This document shows, one piece after another, positions 35,957-47,387 of a stretch of 64,000 nt of DNA. Made by a program: the position numbers and the translations under genes. Below the pieces are notes generated by a model. It ran no database searches, was not told where the DNA came from, and was given only the letters and a program-made list of their open reading frames with translations. Source of the DNA: Cinnamomum chago (lineage: Eukaryota > Streptophyta > Magnoliopsida > Laurales > Lauraceae); NCBI GenBank assembly GCA_038049695.1, contig CP142456.1, forward strand, positions 17,202,501 to 17,266,500, in the 5' to 3' direction. Positions within the stretch are counted from its first letter, which is position 1; every line of letters starts with the position of its first letter.

Positions 35957-38290
35957 TGATAAGTCCTTAAAAATGCATAATTTCCTCATTATTTTAGAAT
36001 TAATTAAGGACTTAATCATCAAATCACGGACCATTTTAGTAAAACAATCATGGTTTATGTTTATGGGCATCAAAGTTTGAATTCAAGTCAAAACTCATTG
36101 AAAAATTGTATTTTCACATAAAATCATGAATTTCTCTATTTTTGGCATTGAAAGTCACAAATTTTTCATTACTTTTTATTTACACATGAAATGATGAATT
36201 TTATTTGCACCATTGATTTAATTGAAGATTAGATAAAATGGTGACATTTTATGCATCTATTTAATATGAATTGGGCCCGCATCTTGCATAATTCCTCCCT
36301 ATATAAATAGTTTATTCTTTGACATTTGTTTCCATTTTTGTAGGAAATTTCAGAAATTGGGGCCCGCGGAAGAGAATTGATGAAGCAAATGCACCATGAG
36401 ACCCATCTACTTTTGGCATAAATTCCATGGTAGCCCCGGCCATGGCAGGGTCCGCTCTCATATGCAAAAATTCAGATTTAATCTCTTGAATTTAAGTTCT
36501 AGATTTGTAGGCCATGTGATGAGGTGTCCAAGACCTTCCATTAAAGAATCGCACATCAAAGTGGGGCCCATCATCTCTTACAAGTTGCAAAACAAAATCT
36601 GAATTTCAGATTTGGTGGTTCTGCATAGACGTCCATGGTAAGGAATAGCATTACACATTTCCGGGGCCCACTCTTATGTCATGTGTGCAATTAATTTCAG
36701 ATTTGAGATGGTTTTTAAGAGAGAAAGTGGGTCCACATGAGTTCCAAGATTTACATAAAAATCTGAATTTCAGTTTTTGAAATTATCTGTTAGCTAAAAG
36801 GGAGTCCTATGAAAGAGGATATTGCTTACCAAGAATTGAAATTCAAAATCAAATTATGAGGGGATATTGAAGATCCCACTCCCTTGGACGTCCAACCCTA
36901 TGAATGCACAAAGATTGGCTAACAATCTGAATTTTTTGCGGAATATTATGGCATGAAATCCTTGGAGACAAATGAAAAGTCATGCATGGAAAATCTAGCT
37001 CCACAAGAAGTTAACTTGGGAAAGGAATCTCTCTCAATTCAAATTTGTTTCTAATCAAGAAACTTGCTTGGTGTTTAAGCTAAGGATTCTATGTTTAAAA
37101 TAAAATAAAAAAGAGTCCATAGGAGGACGGGACGGTGGGGATAGCACAAATTGCCCAAAAAGGGAGGCTCCAAAAAAAAAAATTTACTATCCCCCTATTC
37201 TTTCTCTTTATCTCTCTTCCCCTCCTAATTTTTCTCTCTTTATTCTCTCCCTCTCAATCGCTAACTCCCTCATCCCTAAATTCTCTCTTTCTCTCTCCCA
37301 TCTCTATCCCTCACGTTTTTTTATTCTCTCCCATATCCACTCTCTCACGTAAATCTCTCTCCCCTCCTAAATTCTCTCTTTCTTTCTCTCCCACTAAATT
37401 TTTTTTTAAATCTCTCTCTCTCACACGTCCAATACCCCCTCCATACCTTGGACGACCAGCAACACATCTTTCCCATCCTTTTCCATTAATTTTTCTCCAT
37501 CTTCCTTCTTCCATCAATATTTCATCCAAGGCCTTCCCTAAGGCACACCACCACTTGGATTTCTACGCCACCGTCGCGCCGCCGCTGTTGCTTTCGTCAT
37601 TCCACCATCAGACCAGCCATTCATCATCTTCCCTTGCTTGGATTTCAGATCGCAAAACGAGAGCCGGTTGGATCGCCGTTCAAGACCGCGAGTCCCTCTC
37701 CTCCGTTTAGTGTTTCATGTGTCTAAGGTAAGGTTGGATGCATTTTATTTTTATTCAAATAATTTCGTAATGGTTATTTTCTTGTAATGGATCTTTCATT
37801 AATAAATCAAGTTTATGGGGTCTTGGTCTTCACCAATGGGTCAACATCGAATTTTTGTCCGTAGTGACAGTGCGCACTTGGTGCACTGGTCTTGATTTTT
37901 ATTGATGGCATTTAGCAAAGTAACCGTTGCAAAGTTTTAAAATTAAAATCCATTTTTTTTTATTCTCTGATTTTATTTATTTATATTTTATTTTCATGCA
38001 TCTTAATAATTATTGCAATTGATTGGACTAATAATTCTTATGGTAATGCCGGACTTAGATTAGGTTTCTAGATTAGGATTTTTATTTTTCTTTGGTTGTA
38101 ATTAATTTTTTTTCAGAATTGTAATTAATTTTTAATTAAAGTAGGACATTTGATTTGTATAGTTTTTTTTTAGGCTAGAACTAGTTTTCAATCAAACAGG
38201 TTTTGCACGATTAATTACTCCTTGTGGATCGACCTCGGACTTCACCGAGTTATTACTACAATCGCGGCTTTGCACTTGGGGCTACAATCA
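35957..38290 (+). repeat. Solo LTR of 2.33 kb, Athila/Tat-like Ty3/gypsy
   Basis: The block begins TGATAAGTCC and ends GGCTACAATCA, and both sides carry CTAGG (35952-35956 and 38291-38295), a perfect 5-bp target duplication. No gag, pol, primer-binding site or polypurine tract lies inside, so it is a solo LTR left by LTR-LTR recombination. The end (GTGGATCGACCTCGGACTTC, GAGTTATTACTACAA, GCACTTGGGG) resembles plant Athila/Tat LTR ends. CTATATAAATAG at 36299-36310 may be its promoter. The frame at 37135-37710 is a Ser/Leu/Pro low-complexity run over a CT-rich tract, not a gene. Confidence 0.8.
36299..36310 (+). promoter_or_regulatory. Possible TATA box of the solo LTR
   Basis: CTATATAAATAG about 345 bp into the LTR. 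Confidence 0.4.
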
Positions 38291-38641
38291 CTAGGCAAAG
38301 AATGATATAGGAAAAACCTAATTACCTAATTTTTATGAGGGATTCTCGAAAATTGAAGTAATATGTCGGTCCATGGGTCGAAATGAAGGTAGAACTGGAC
38401 CCAGACCCGTTCACTTATCGGGGCCTAAATAAGGACCTATACCTGATTTTTAACGAGTCGGAACCTCCGAGTAATCGAAGAATCGGGGATGTAATATATA
38501 GCCATATGGAGCCTTCAACTTGGTTAGGGCAGCCATGTATGCCTTGAAGGCTAAAACCAAGTTAAGTTGGACTTCTAAAAGGTAAATTTACACTTCAACA
38601 TGCTAACAGCTGGATTACTAAGGTCTAGTTTGTGTTACTAG

Positions 38642-39385
38642 TGACTGATACGTTAAAGATTGGTTAAAGTTGGGTTTCTTATGCTTACAGATAAGGTTTG
38701 CTTTGAACTTGAGAATTATTGTTATTATTGGTTTGTGTAAATTGAGAGAATTTCCTCTCATGTAAGTCATAGTGAGATTATGAGACGTCTCCTTGAAATC
38801 ATTTATGATATAAGAGCCAGGGCTGGTGATGATTTTGCAGTAAAGCAAGGTATCATCCGTCAATTTTCCTTATTTCTTTCAATAAAACCAAACATCCTCT
38901 CTCATCCATCCATCCAAATATCCAAGACTTAAAGATCTCACTATTTTCACCAAATGGCACAATCAAAATTTCCAAGAGAAATTGAGACAAATCTCATCTA
39001 GTCGGCCACCAACACTAACGAATCAAAAAGGAGGGGGTTGTTACCGTAATGGGTCCATAGACAGATGGTGATCGCTGGGAAGATATGAAGATCATTTCTA
39101 TTAAAAAATCAACATTTATTTTTCAGAGATCAAAGGGTTTTATTTTATTTATGTTAACAATTATAGATCCTTTCTAAAAAGATCATGTAATTGGGAGGGG
39201 ATGTTAGAGATTGATATATAAAAGATGGGTAAGAATAGGATTTCTTATTCTTACACATAAAGTTTAATTTGAATTTAAAAATTATTGTTATTGGTGTTTA
39301 TAAATTGAAAGGATTTCCTCTCATGACTTACACCGTGAAATTATGAAATGAATATCTCTCGTTGAAATTCTTTATATGTATCTTG
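38642..39385 (+). mobile_element. TRIM-like small LTR element
   Basis: Two direct repeats of about 170 bp (38642-38806 and 39202-39375) share AATTATTGTTATT, AATTGA.AG.ATTTCCTCTCATG and GTGA.ATTATGA segments. After the first comes a decayed methionine primer-binding site (ATATAAGAGCC, about 38808-38818). Before the second comes a polypurine run GGGAGGGGA (39193-39201). The interior is under 400 bp with no pol gene, as in TRIM elements. The repeats are clearly diverged, so it is old. Confidence 0.6.
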
Positions 39386-40422
39386 TGGAAATTAAGAAGC
39401 AAAGATATTTGTAATGTTCGCAGTTTGGAGGGCTACAAGGAATTAGAGAAGCAAAGGAATCTTATTAACATTGCATTTTTTCCACCTTTTGAGTGAAATT
39501 CTCGATTTCAGGTGGAGGGGTGGGATGGAGGATTCCACCTTCATAAAAAAAAAAACTAAGGAAGCATGTCTGAGGGACGTTGGCTACATTGTGTGTTCCT
39601 TTCACACCTTTGAGTGGAATTCACATTACATGAAATTCTCATGTTTTGCCTTCTAATTAGGGATGATGCTGAAAAATACATAAAGAAGAGCCTTCGTATA
39701 TTATTAAAGAAAATTACACAAATGGAAATTCAAGGGTCAGATTCTACAAAACGCAGGAGATGAACATGATTCTCAAGGACCCATTTCTAACGAACAAAGA
39801 AGTAATGATTCAAAGAAAAGATGTTGAATCTGAAGTAATGAGTCATAGGAGATGAGAGATTAGACCGTCAGAGATTTTAGAAATAGAGTTAAGAGTTTGT
39901 ATTTAAAACCATCTCCTGCTGCTCATTTCTTCTCTTGAATAAATTGGGAAATTGATTTAAATAAAGTTTACAGTGGATTTATTGCAAATATAGTCGGTCT
40001 TAAATTTCGACATCTCTAGTCAGGTCTATGAAAGAAGGATGAGTGAGCCATATTTCTTCAATAGATGGTTTATGGGATAGAAAGATAGGGCTACGATTAG
40101 AGGATATTATGACAAGGTGAAGAGGAGAAAGGATCCTAGGAAACAAACCACTGAAGATTTGCACGGGCCCAATCAAGGCTAGCTGAGGCATAAGAGGTTC
40201 CTAACCTGTTGCTTGACCAAGTAAACTTACTGCTTGGAAGCATAAATCCAAAAGGCAAAAGTAGAGATCACATCCTAGAATTAAATATCTGGTACCCTGT
40301 TGTAAGCTAGCATGTCAATATCGTACTAATAAATCAAAAATTGTATCTAACGATGTTGCAAAAAAAGCTACTGAAATCGACATAATATATGGAACATGAC
40401 TAATGTCTCATCCAAGTCTCCC
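39386..40422. other. Non-coding stretch
   Basis: No gene or repeat recognised. I searched it for MADS-box exons 2-7 on the minus strand and saw none. Confidence 0.5.
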
Positions 40423-40425
40423 TTA

Positions 40426-40740
40426 GGGCGTGTTTGGATGTGTGGTGAGGTGAGGTGAGGTGAGGTGAGGTGAGGTGAAGCATCAAATCAAAAGAGAATA
40501 AAATATAAGGTTTTATGATGATGTTTTGTTTTTAGTTGTTTGGTATAGAATTTTTTTGACTTTTTATATAAAAAAGTGGAGTTTTTTTTTCTTTTAGTGG
40601 AAAAAGGAGATTGCTTTTTTTACTTTTTTTGAAAAAAATGGAGGGAACGTTGAGATTATGTACTTTTGATATGACCCTTATCAATTCTTGTCTGAATTCA
40701 CTTCACTTCACTTTAACTTAGTTAAGTGCCAAACACGCCC
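40426..40740. mobile_element. Tourist-like MITE with TTA duplication and GGTGA minisatellite
   Basis: Both ends read GGGCGTGTTTGG inward, and TTA flanks the element at 40423-40425 and 40741-40743. Length 315 bp. Seven GGTGA units lie inside the left end (40444-40478), and a GTGAA-type echo sits near the right end. Confidence 0.85.
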
Positions 40741-40743
40741 TTA

Positions 40744-42183
40744 ATTCTTGCTCCAAATTTTTTTTTAGACTATCTAAATTTAGTAAAATTTGAATGTTCT
40801 TCACCCAAAGAGGAAGATTTAAAATACAAAAGATGCAGGCTAAGGTAATCAATCAATGTTATTACTTTGTTGAGAATTCAAGAACATTAAAATCTAGAAA
40901 AACCTACACTAACTACAATGCATAAACTATAGCATTGCAATAAACAAGAAATATTCAACAAAGCAATAGCATTTTACAGGTCCAGAAAAGAACATTCAAT
41001 GCAAGACCAGCAGATCTAAAAACCAATGCATAAAACAAAAAATAAAGAATGATGTTTCTTACTAGCAAAAAAAAAAGATCTTTCTTTCTGTTGTAGACAT
41101 AAAAGGGACTCGTATGGAATTTGGGTCACTAGCATCATTTGATAAAGGAATTTAAAATGAGAGAATTTAAAGCTCGTCTACATAGCATCAATTGATATAG
41201 CTGGTATTTAGATAGATATAAGGACATAGGCATAGATCATTTCCCTTCTGGGTAATTTGGGTTTGAAGAAAAACGGGATTTCTCTTTCCACACGCCAAAG
41301 AATCGTCATACAGATGGGTAATGCCAAGGTTAATAAGGAAACCCTCTACCAAGAAAACAAAAAAAGGTTAAAAGGTAACAGACATGGAACGATACCAGAC
41401 TGTGAAGATACTAGACTAAGAAGCGTTGTCAGTTGTGCACGACTGTTCTATGATAGCTAGATGGAAAAGAAAGAGAAGCAGAAATTACCGAATGGGGCGT
41501 GCCAAAACATACCTTGACCTAAGAGCACTTATATTGAGATTTCCAAGGAATTTGTGTCATCTTTTTGATGGTTGTAAAAGAGACGAGAATAGCCAGATGG
41601 AAAACAAAGAGAAGAAGAAATTAATGAATGGGGGGTGCCAAAACATACCTTGACTAAAGAGAACTTATTGAGATTTTCATGCAATTTGTGTAATCTTTTC
41701 GACGGTTGAAATAGAGAGAGAGAGAGAGACGTCCTCTTTCAGCTGATCTCTGTTTAGGGTTTGAAAGAAGAAACCCATTTGAAAAGAGCTACCCTATTGC
41801 AAGGACATATAGCTTGTATGGAGATCAGCCTAAGTACATATGAGAGAGAGCAATTATAGCTAGCCCAGGTACAAGATATATATATATATAGGGAGAGAGA
41901 GATCAGCAAGTACACGAGAGAGAGATCGAGGTCATTTATGCCTTCTCTCTCCTTTCTTGTCACCCTCTATCTGAATTAAGAACGCAAGCCAGGAAGATGA
42001 AGGACACAAATGAATCCGATGACGATTTGAAAAAGGGAAAAAAATAATATCAAGAAAGCCGACTCAATTCCAAATCATGCAGCATGTATAGAGATTAGCC
42101 CAAGCACTTGAAAAGATGAAGAGACAGGAAGAGATAGAAGGAAGAAAAACTCAAGTACATATAGAAAGAGAGAGAGAGAGTAC
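40744..42183. other. Sequence downstream of the MADS exon (putative first intron)
   Basis: On the minus strand this follows the splice donor at 42183-42182. It holds a 136-bp tandem duplication (41455-41725), GA and TA simple repeats (41715-41735, 41876-41890, 42168-42181) and no exon I can recognise. MIKC-type first introns are often long and can carry regulatory sites. Confidence 0.45.
41455..41725. repeat. Tandem duplication, 136-bp unit, two copies
   Basis: AGATGGAAAA recurs at 41459 and 41595. Both copies continue with AAAGAGAAG.AGAAATTA, GTGCCAAAACATACCTTGAC and GGAATTTGTGT/GCAATTTGTGT. Confidence 0.85.
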
Positions 42184-42365
42184 CCTGCGTTTGCAAATTC
42201 ATAAAGCCTCCCAGTGGGGGAGAAGACCATGAGCGCAACCTCCACATCGCACAGTACCGACAGCTCAAACGCCTTCTTCAGAAGCCCATTTCTACGCTTT
42301 GAGAAGGTCACTTGCCTGCTGGCAGCATTCTCTATCCTCCTCAGTTGCGTCTTTCCCCTTACCAT
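42184..42365 (-). CDS. MADS-box first exon, SOC1/TM3-like MIKC gene (only exon 1 seen)
   Basis: The exon encodes a complete 60-residue MADS domain starting [20 protein letters not shown], with [18 protein letters not shown] and ending [13 protein letters not shown] domains bind CArG-box DNA as dimers in the nucleus. The MVRGKTQ start and LYEFAN end are typical of SOC1/AGL20/TM3-clade flowering regulators. The coding length is 182 nt (60 codons plus two bases), the canonical MIKC exon 1 size, followed by a GTACTC donor. An in-frame ATG 19 codons upstream (42422) lies in a GA-rich 5' leader, so I prefer 42365. No later exon is recognisable in the next 12 kb before a copia element. Either intron 1 is very long or the gene is truncated. 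It lies 21 kb downstream of, and on the same strand as, the MADS gene at the right edge. Confidence 0.88.
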
Positions 42366-42900
42366 TCTTTCTCTCTTTCCCTCTCTTCCTCCTCCTCTCT
42401 CTCTCTCTTTTGCTCTCTGCATAAAGTAAGCACAGGCCCTATAACTGAATGATTTTTTTTGACTTTTTTGGTAAAAATAACTGAATGATTGAAACCAAAC
42501 AAAGACATACTAAGAATAAGAAAAAATCAAGTCCCAAATACGACGTGTACAGACCTCAACTCAACAAAAATGGAAATTATGCTGTTCTCGACAGCCAATC
42601 AACAACCATCAGCAGGTAAAAGAAACCGCGCGCAACGACCTCACACTTTCCTTTTTCCTCGATGGGGTAGAATAAGAATAATTTGGTCTCGTCTTTCCCT
42701 TCTAGTTTATGCCTGTTTGGGTAAAAAGCAGAAGCGACGAATTAAAAATAAAATAAACGCACTCCGAGCAACCGTGGCTGATTCGTTGGTAAAACTTTTA
42801 ACTTCACTCTGCTAAAGTGGCCTGACGTGAAGGGTTAAGATAAAAATGAGGAGGTGTCAAATCAAATCAAATAAAAAAAGTAATGAATTTTTATAATTTA
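42366..42900 (-). promoter_or_regulatory. 5' leader and proximal upstream region of the MADS exon
   Basis: GA-rich leader (about 42366-42420 on the minus strand), the usual look of a MADS gene 5' UTR. Only about 535 bp separate the ATG from a hairpin-forming TIR element, so any regulatory region beyond that is occupied by transposon. No certain TATA or CArG box identified. Confidence 0.35.
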
Positions 42901-43696
42901 GGAAAAATTACTATAAGGACAGCCCAAAACTGAAGAAAGAGAAAAAAAATTTGAATAGTTGTTCGTACATAAAAAGATGCTGCAAGTGTGACAGTCTTAC
43001 CCTTTAACTTGCGATATCTCAGGACTTTAGGATATCCCAAGATGCGATATCTTAGAGGCGTAGGATATCGCACCATCCGATATTACCTTCGTAAAATTCT
43101 CACCTCCTCCTTTCAATCTAGGTGAAATAGGGACAAAGATAACTCGATAAAAACCTCCTTTTACTGTGATCATCTTCTTCGATCCTCCAATGTTTTTTTC
43201 TCTGTGTTCTTCTCATCGTTTTGCTATAGATATTACAGGAACACAGCCTTCCACTCCATTCTCCTTTGTCATTCGCTGCAACTTCGTGGATCTTCAATTG
43301 TGTAGGGCATTAAGAAATAATATAATCCTCATATCTGTTGTGGTGAATATATGTATAAACTATGAATGAAAAAAGATGGAATAATAATATACTATAGGAA
43401 CCTAAAAGCAAAAACGGAGAAGACGAAACAGAAATCTTTAGTTTATGGTGAGAAAATGTGATATCCGTAGTGGCGGGAGTACGTAGCGGTGCGATATCCT
43501 ACAGCTCTAGGATATCGCTTCTTGTGATATCCTAGGGCTGCAATATCCTACCACCCTATGATATCATAAGCGAAAGGGTACGACCGTCACACTTGCAGTG
43601 TCCTTTTATGTACAAACTTCTATCCGGAAATTTCTACTCTTTCGTCTTTTATTACGCAAATGTCGGGTTTTGGGCCGTCCGTACAATAATTTTCCC
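42901..43696. mobile_element. 0.8-kb Mutator-like TIR element with long inverted arms
   Basis: The left arm starts GGAAAAATTACTATAAGGACA. The right arm in complement starts GGGAAAATTATTGTACGGACG. Both continue through GCCCAAAAC, GTACATAAAA, CTGCAAGTGTGACRGTC and a run of GATATC-containing words for about 190 bp. The flanks TATAATTTA and TCATTTTTA are at best a weak 9-bp duplication. No transposase. Confidence 0.7.
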
Positions 43697-44816
43697 TCAT
43701 TTTTATATGGGATTTCTTCATACAGTCATCTAAACTCATCGATAACTCCCCCTTTTATTAAATTGGGCAATTTTACCTATATATTTTTCATACCGTCTGT
43801 ACCCTTACACAAACCAAAAATTCAATTTTTTTCTTTGCGATATCACAACAAATTTTGTGATATTGCAATTTATATTGCAATATCGCAAATTATTCACTTA
43901 CAATATTACAATTTAAATTGTGATATCGCAACTCGAAAAACCATTTTCATCCTCTGTCCCTTCCTGCTTCGACTTGTCCTCATTTTCACTTGTTGTAACT
44001 CTCTTCTCCAGCCAATTTCACCATCCTCCTCCCTCACCAATCTATTTGCAAATACACAAAGCTCCCAACGTTCATTCGATGTCGACGAATTAGCATGGTC
44101 TCCATTGCCTCCATCAACTAGGGATTTTGGCCTCCATTGTTTCACAATTTGGGCGTTCCCGAGCTTAGGGTTGTTGCAGTCACCCCTGGTAGAACCTAGT
44201 AATCCTTTTTCCCTCTCTCTTTTAGCGAGATTCCAGGCTTCTCTTTGCTTTACCTCTTTCTCTCTCTATTTATCTCTCTGTGGGTTTAGAAAACCCTAAA
44301 TGCTCTTGAACCTTTTCTGGCAAAAATAAATAAAGAAAAAGAAGAACTCTGTAACATTAGAGTTCTGCATCTCAAATTCTTGTCCACCAATGTGAATTCT
44401 AAATAGACTATCTACGGAGAATGCATATTTTGCAGTTTAAATTATAAAAGAAAATGCATATGACTCTGCTTCTAATCCATTCAATTCAAGAATCCTTCCT
44501 AGCCTGTCTCTTTTCTTGGGACTCACCTTGTTGTTGTTAGAACCCAAGATTTTTCAACCAATGTGTATGCTTTTGATTTTAGAAGGATGGGAGGGACGAA
44601 GGGTTATGTTGAGAAGGGAGGGAAAAATGAAAAGAAGGAGACTCAATGCTATATATGGAAAATGAATGGATTCACTTACAGAGAACCCAAGCACAAGACA
44701 AAAGCTACACAACGGAATGAAATTGTAAACAAAGATGCATTCATTGACATTTAACGTAAAACTTTAGGTGATCGTACGGGAAAAATCCCTCTTTATACCG
44801 CAGTTTTTTTTATTTA
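43697..44816. other. Non-coding stretch with palindrome cluster
   Basis: Contains the palindromes at 43835-43931. An open frame at 43598-44299 crosses the MITE boundary and the palindromes and is Ser/Leu/Phe-rich, so I treat it as chance. No other gene is recognised. Confidence 0.45.
43835..43931. repeat. Cluster of TTGCGATATC palindromes
   Basis: Three overlapping inverted repeats built on TTGCGATATCACAA, ATTGCAATATCGCAA and CAATTTAAATTGTGATATC. The same GATATCGCA word recurs in the arms of the adjacent TIR element. Confidence 0.7.
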
Positions 44817-45818
44817 AGGACATGTTTGTAAACAGAGAGAATTCTTTTGTTCAGAGGATTCACTCCATCATATAAAATCGAGATATCCTTATATAGGATA
44901 ATGAGAGTTCTAAAATTGGTATTGAGAGAGGATTTCTGCCATTGGTAGAATGTATGATCTAATCATTGTAAGATTTTTTAAAATAACTCAAGATCAATGA
45001 GGAAATAAGGACCTCAGCTTTTTACTCAAAGTCATTTTTGGCCATCAAGAGTATTTGGATAGTTCGAATCATATGAAGGGGGCTCACAGGAATTACAAAA
45101 TAATATCTTAGAACCTGTACTTTTTTTTCAAATATCTCGAAACCTAGTGAGGATCAACGGTAGAAGTTTGAGAAACCGGCCTTTTTTTATTTTTCAGAAA
45201 TAATTCACAATTTAGATCATGATTTTGGGTCCCACAGAATAAAAAAATTAACAAAAAACTGTTTTTATCCCCATTTTGCACTATGTGAGATCAATGGTCA
45301 AGAGTAATTGCCTAATTTCTCATGATCCATGATGAACCAGGCTACCAAATTTTGGACTCATAGCCAGATTAGGCATTCTGAAGAGATTGGATGGTTTGGA
45401 TTTCACAAATGGGGCCCACATAATTTCAAAAATCACCATCCAATGGTCTGGACTTTTTTGAAAATATATCAAAATCTACGAGGGATCAACGACTGATATT
45501 TAATCAAGTAGATGTGTTTGCCCATTTTAAGAGGATAACCAGTTTGGATTGTTATTTTATGGCCCACATAAATGAAAAAAAAATTAAAAACACAATTGGC
45601 CTAAAATAATCGTGCGTGTTACTATGGCTCCATGTTTCAGAGTTTTCGCTGATTTTGTCGTTCCGATGGGGGAGGGTATGATGCGGAGAATAATATAGCT
45701 TTAGAGGATTTTGGATTTTCCTTTTCTTTGATCCTTGTGTAAACCAAACATGGTTTTCTTTGGTATCACAATAAATGACAAAGGATTCCTTGCCACGGTC
45801 GTTTACCAAACGTGCCCT
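44817..45818. mobile_element. Probable 1.0-kb TIR element
   Basis: The left end AGGACATGTTTGTAAAC and the right end in complement AGGGCACGTTTGGTAAAC are inverted. Inside are several GGGCCCACA-type words and no transposase. The target duplication is not certain (TTA versus AAA). Confidence 0.5.
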
Positions 45819-45986
45819 AAAAAAATGGTTTTTGGTGATTTAGTGGCTTGGAGGAAAGTAACTTTTGACTCTTTTTTTTTTATAAATGATAGAGTTATTT
45901 TTTGAAATATGATTCTTTTTTATATGATCATTATTTATTTATTGTCTTTGAAATGACTTTTCACCTTACTTTACTAATAAAATAAA

Positions 45987-47387
45987 GAGAAATTTATTCG
46001 AAAAACCACCTTAGATGTCCACTAACCAAAAAAGGCCACAGTAGTTCATATGACATGGGGACCACTTTTTTTATTATTAAAGTTTTCCTTGAGCAACAAC
46101 ATCGTCGCTCGAATAAACATTACAAAACCCCCAAAACCCTATTTTCACTCCCCCCCCCCCCCCCCCCCATCATTTTCTCATGTCTGTTGATTTCATTGCC
46201 TCCTTCCTCAATAGCCTGCAACGTAGTCTAAGAGGTCGTTTTCCAACCTCCTTTAGATTGACGTGGGTGTATTCTTCTTAAAGGTATTCGGGGTGCAATG
46301 CCTACACTTCTTTACTAGCCTGAAACCTAGTGTTTTGCGCTGTCATCGATGGGTTTGCCATTGTGTTCTCTTGGCTTTCAGCCAGACACCTTTATTTCAT
46401 ATTTCTTGTATTAGCTTTCACTGTTTTTACCGAGTTTCAACTCTAGTTAGCTTCCTTTTAACTGCCTAAATGTTCGTCTCGAATGAGCTTCAACAATTCA
46501 GAATTTGGGCATATGACGATATTATTTCCAGCCAAACAGGCCAACTGGAATTTCAATCTCATTTTTTATTTATCCCGCCTGAGTACTTGTTTTCACAGAT
46601 CTTGCATTGGACATTTGATCTGTCTAATTTGGTGGCAAACTGCCAACAAAGGTTTGTTCTGTTGGTTTTCTGCTAAATGGATTTGGCTGTCCTCTTATTT
46701 GTCTTGAATTAGTTGGGAGACACAAAGGAGTTGTTCCAAAAGAGATGTTACAAACATGGTATAAGAACCTTGATTCTGCCAGACGTGGGTGTAGGAAGAG
46801 GTGTCCTTTGGGTACATGCCAACTATTTGATAAAAGGACTTAATGACTAAAGTATGAAAATTGGTCAAACCAGCCAAGACTTTTAGAAAAAATCAAAAAC
46901 TTGTTAGAGATTGATCAGTGCATGGTGGGGGTAAGGATATTGTTTGAATATGAAGTTTTTGAACTTGTATTCCATGTTTTGTAATTGTGCTTACAATAAA
47001 GCATACAGATGATGTATAGTGATTTCTTTGGATCATGTAGTGTGTGTGCACATCATAGTGAATCTAATTAAATTTTTTTTTCAAACGAAGATCAGCGTCC
47101 ATGTCGTCGCGTAACAGAATATGCTGACAAACTTTATAGTTTAAATTAGCATCTATTTCATTGCCCGACAGTTTATGAAGCCTTGTTGTAGATTAGAATG
47201 AGCGACGATGTCATTGCTTCGTAGATTGTTGAAATGCTTGGTCACATTCATGAAATGAGCAACGACGCCAACGCTCCTTGAAAGTGGCAGGAAAAAAAAA
47301 TGGTGGGAATACTAGTTTTGTTTCATAAAAACTATGGGCCTTTTTTGGGTTGTGGCCATCTAAGATGATTTCTTGGATAAATTCCTC
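45987..47387. mobile_element. 1.4-kb Mutator-like TIR element
   Basis: Inverted ends GAGAAATTTATTC and GAGGAATTTATCC, alignable through CTTAGATG.CCAC, ACCCAAAAAAGGCC and the CATCGTCGCTC word about 110-170 bp inside. Flanked by TAAAATAAA (45978-45986) and TAAAATAAG (47388-47396), a 9-bp duplication with one change, as expected for Mutator-like elements. No transposase. The interior contains a C19 run (46150-46168) and several short open frames of no recognised family, so host-sequence capture is possible but unproven. Confidence 0.75.
46150..46168. repeat. C19 homopolymer
   Basis: Nineteen consecutive C. The true length may differ, because such runs are error-prone in sequencing. Confidence 0.9.

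Noticed and set aside
37135-37710. 191-codon plus-strand frame
   Set aside because: Ser, Leu and Pro-rich run over a CT-rich tract inside the solo LTR; no domain.
42366-42422. Upstream in-frame ATG extending the MADS exon by 19 residues
   Set aside because: The extension is Arg/Glu/Gly-rich from a GA-rich leader; family members start at MVRGKTQ or MGRGK.
43598-44299. 233-codon plus-strand frame
   Set aside because: Starts inside a TIR arm and runs across palindromes; composition of non-coding pyrimidine-rich DNA.
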